Below are positions 61,984 through 64,000 of a DNA stretch of 64,000 nt, piece after piece; within the stretch, counting starts at the first letter, position 1; each line of letters opens with the position of its first letter. This DNA comes from Oxytricha trifallax (lineage: Eukaryota; Ciliophora; Spirotrichea; Sporadotrichida; Oxytrichidae). Position numbers and translations under genes: made by a program. The notes beneath the pieces are model-generated. The model did no database searches and had not been told where the DNA came from. It was given only the letters and a program-made list of their open reading frames with translations. The stretch spans positions 1-64,000 of the forward strand of contig ARYC01017612.1 of NCBI GenBank assembly GCA_000711775.1, in the 5' to 3' direction.

Positions 61984-64000
61984 TTCAAGTTTTTGACATT
62001 TTTCTGTATGCGCTCTCTCCGATCAGTTGCTTTAAATCTTCAAGACTCTCAATTGCATCGTTGTCCTTTTAAGCGTCAGTAACCGCTTCTATAAGCACCT
62101 TGCTAAATCGCTTTTTGTAAATCAAAGTAACAAGTTATTCCAACTTGTCAAATCTCTCTATTGATATTTTCTTCATCCTGAGTAGTATCTGCTGCTTGGG
62201 TAAGGTAGATACTGGAAAATATTTAGACTGCAACCCACCCATGCTCCTTGAGCTCCTGCCCCTCATTTACAGATATTAGCCCTCGGAGGTGATCTTACAA
62301 GCAATAAGCACTTAAGCATCAGTTCTAAACCTAGTATTGTATCCATAGCTTTCCTCCTGAGTTAGTATCAACACCCCATTTTGCCATGATTCAATTTCCT
62401 CTAAAGTGTCTTGGGAGATACCTGTCTTCACTCTTAAATTGCAAATCTATTCAATCGTGTCTTTCACAATTTTCTTCTCATGATCATCACAAAAAATGAT
62501 GAAAGGAAGAGCCTGGCCGCATTCTTAGATTTCGTTCTTAATTCTTGAGAGCCTTTCTTCCTCACTTGAACAGACGATAACATCACCCTAATCCTACCTC
62601 AGCTCATGCAATTGTTCATACTCGCTCTTGAACTTTAGAATTTTTGGCTTAATGCATACCTGTGCAAGCACTCTCTAGATTCCGTAATCACAAGTGGCGC
62701 TAAACATGTAGGACCTTGTCAATCCTATATCCCAAATCCCTTGCAACTTACCATCATGACAATAAAATGGATGCTTCCAAGTAATTCGATCAAATTCATC
62801 CACTATCAAAATGTCAAACTACCTTTTAGTAATGTAGAAGTTTTCAATTGTTTCTATTTGGAACTAGATGCCCAATGGTTAAAGAAACTTCTAGGTTTAC
62901 ATCTTGAGAATCTTGTCAGGAATTAATATAACAACCTTTTTCCCTTGCTATATCCAAAAACAAGACAATAGCCCTTGGACCCACGTCTTGCCAGATGCAG
63001 TTGGCATCTGGATTTAAATGCTGTTTTCTATCTGATTCAAGACAATTGCTGCTATTGTTGACTAATAGGTTGAATGTTTGTAATCTAAGCAATTCTCCTC
63101 CATTTAATAGGAACATTTTAAGATTTCATCTAAAGTGATCTTGTAATCAGAGTTCTATGATTCAAAGAATTCTTACCACATTTCCTGGCTTTTGCATTCA
63201 AGTTAAGATTGGTTTTAAAAACTTTAAGTGCATGATTAGAGCTTACTAAGTTCACGCATCCACAAAGTCTCATCGCAGGTAAATATTTATTCTAGTTGGT
63301 CGAGTTCATAGTCCTTTATTGATTGAAGCACGACTACCAATCTTTCTAGTTGCAGTTTAATGTGGTCCCTCTTAGCGAGCATCGTCAATAGTATTCTCCT
63401 TTAAGAGAAGATTCCTAGCAGTTCATCTATTTGATTAGAGGGGTCCTATTTCACTTTTGTTATTGAAAGCATTTTAACAAGATCTTCTCTATAAAGTTTA
63501 TTGACCCTCCTGATAGTTGAGATGCAATCCTCAAATAGAAAATTCTCTCTACATTTTACTATCATCCCAGCTTCACTTTCACTGAATCCACTTTTTACTA
63601 GGTACTTTTGAAAGTTTAGTATGCTTTCCGGTAAAGTGATAGATTTGAGACATTAAAGAGAATTTAAATCGAGCAGGAGACTAACCAATCCAGCTGTCAT
63701 TGGCTAATTTGAATCTTTTAGATGTCGGTTTATTGATGATGCCATTACACCCAGGATTATTTTCTCAGACTTGTCAAAAGCTGAGGTATCAATATTGTGT
63801 TTTAAGTTTGGAAAAAGTGTGTGAGTGAGAGTCTAGCCTTCCAAAGATAATTCTTTTATGATCTAGCATGCTGCTAAATGGAATTTCAGGATTTATTGCT
63901 GTGAATATTTTGTGAGTTCCTACTCAATGCACTAAATCTCCCTATTTTTGAACAAATCTATAATGTGCTATTGCTATTGCTTGATTTAAGTTTCAACACT
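61984..64000 (-). CDS. DEAD-like superfamily 2 helicase, 5' end outside the window
   Basis: Open on the minus strand from the right edge to TGA at 61984-61986. The N-terminal part is helical (KIILGVMASSINRHLKDSN, LAKRDHIKLQLERLVVVLQS). Motif I reads MPTASGKTWVQGLLSCFWI, followed by GKKVVILIPDKILKMQT (Ia). Motif II is VDEFD in FDILIVDEFDRITW, motif III MFSATCDYG. The C-lobe has PFIIFCDDHEKKIVKD, NGVLILTQEESYGYNTRF and motif VI QMRGRSSRSMGG. Motif VI and the RGxxxRxG-type arginines are intact, so ATPase activity is plausible. The DEFD variant and long helical preamble recall SecA-like DEAD domains more than RNA helicases, but this is an impression. Only one or two short inserts appear in over 600 codons, far fewer than in neighbours. 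Confidence 0.75.

Overview
This window is germline (micronuclear) DNA of a spirotrich ciliate of the Oxytricha/Sterkiella/Stylonychia kind. Four things in the sequence say so. (1) Conserved proteins read through only if TAA and TAG are glutamine and TGA is the sole stop. (2) Genes are cut into short segments (MDSs) by AT-rich inserts (IESs), each flanked by a 2-14 bp direct repeat (pointer) of which one copy must be kept to restore the frame. (3) Three telomere-bearing elements (TBEs) end in C4A4C4A4C-type repeats and sit between 3-bp ANT duplications. (4) At least one gene is scrambled, with a coding segment out of order. Standard-code ORFs are short and mostly uninformative here.

Layout. 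1-839 is the end of a TBE running off the left edge. About 1611-19570 is one very long locus for a parallel-beta-helix membrane protein. It is interrupted by a shrunken TBE (1916-3552), a 1-kb foldback (5158-6163), a 0.7-kb SINE-like insert (11050-11736), two 417-bp foldbacks (12147-12563, 13003-13419) and many AT-rich IESs. 19949-21496 (+) is a U1A/U2B''-type two-RRM protein. Minus-strand genes follow: an IQ/MORN protein (21670-22997), a coiled-coil protein (23225-25530) and a glutathione S-transferase (25925-27191). 27751-32366 (+) is a scrambled gene. 32468-34546 (+) is a membrane protein. 34588-40246 (-) holds three genes, the middle one a nucleoredoxin-like protein without active-site cysteines.

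40651-49208 (+) is a complete 2-oxoglutarate dehydrogenase E1 gene in 16 in-order segments. One of its 15 excised pieces is a full 4152-bp TBE. 49615-52119 (+) is an EF-hand protein with further coding sequence to 52951. 53169-57013 (+) is a coiled-coil protein carrying a GC-tipped foldback insertion. 57121-59460 and 60130-61644 (-) are unrecognised genes. 61984 to the right edge (-) is a DEAD-like helicase.

How the parts work together: almost every gene is readable only after precise removal of intervening DNA. Mobile elements of several structural types (TBE, TA-target foldback, GC-tipped foldback, SINE-like insert) appear to be removed as if they were ordinary IESs, with the target-site duplication acting as the pointer. 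Frames across the junctions were checked by hand translation; no alignment or search was run.
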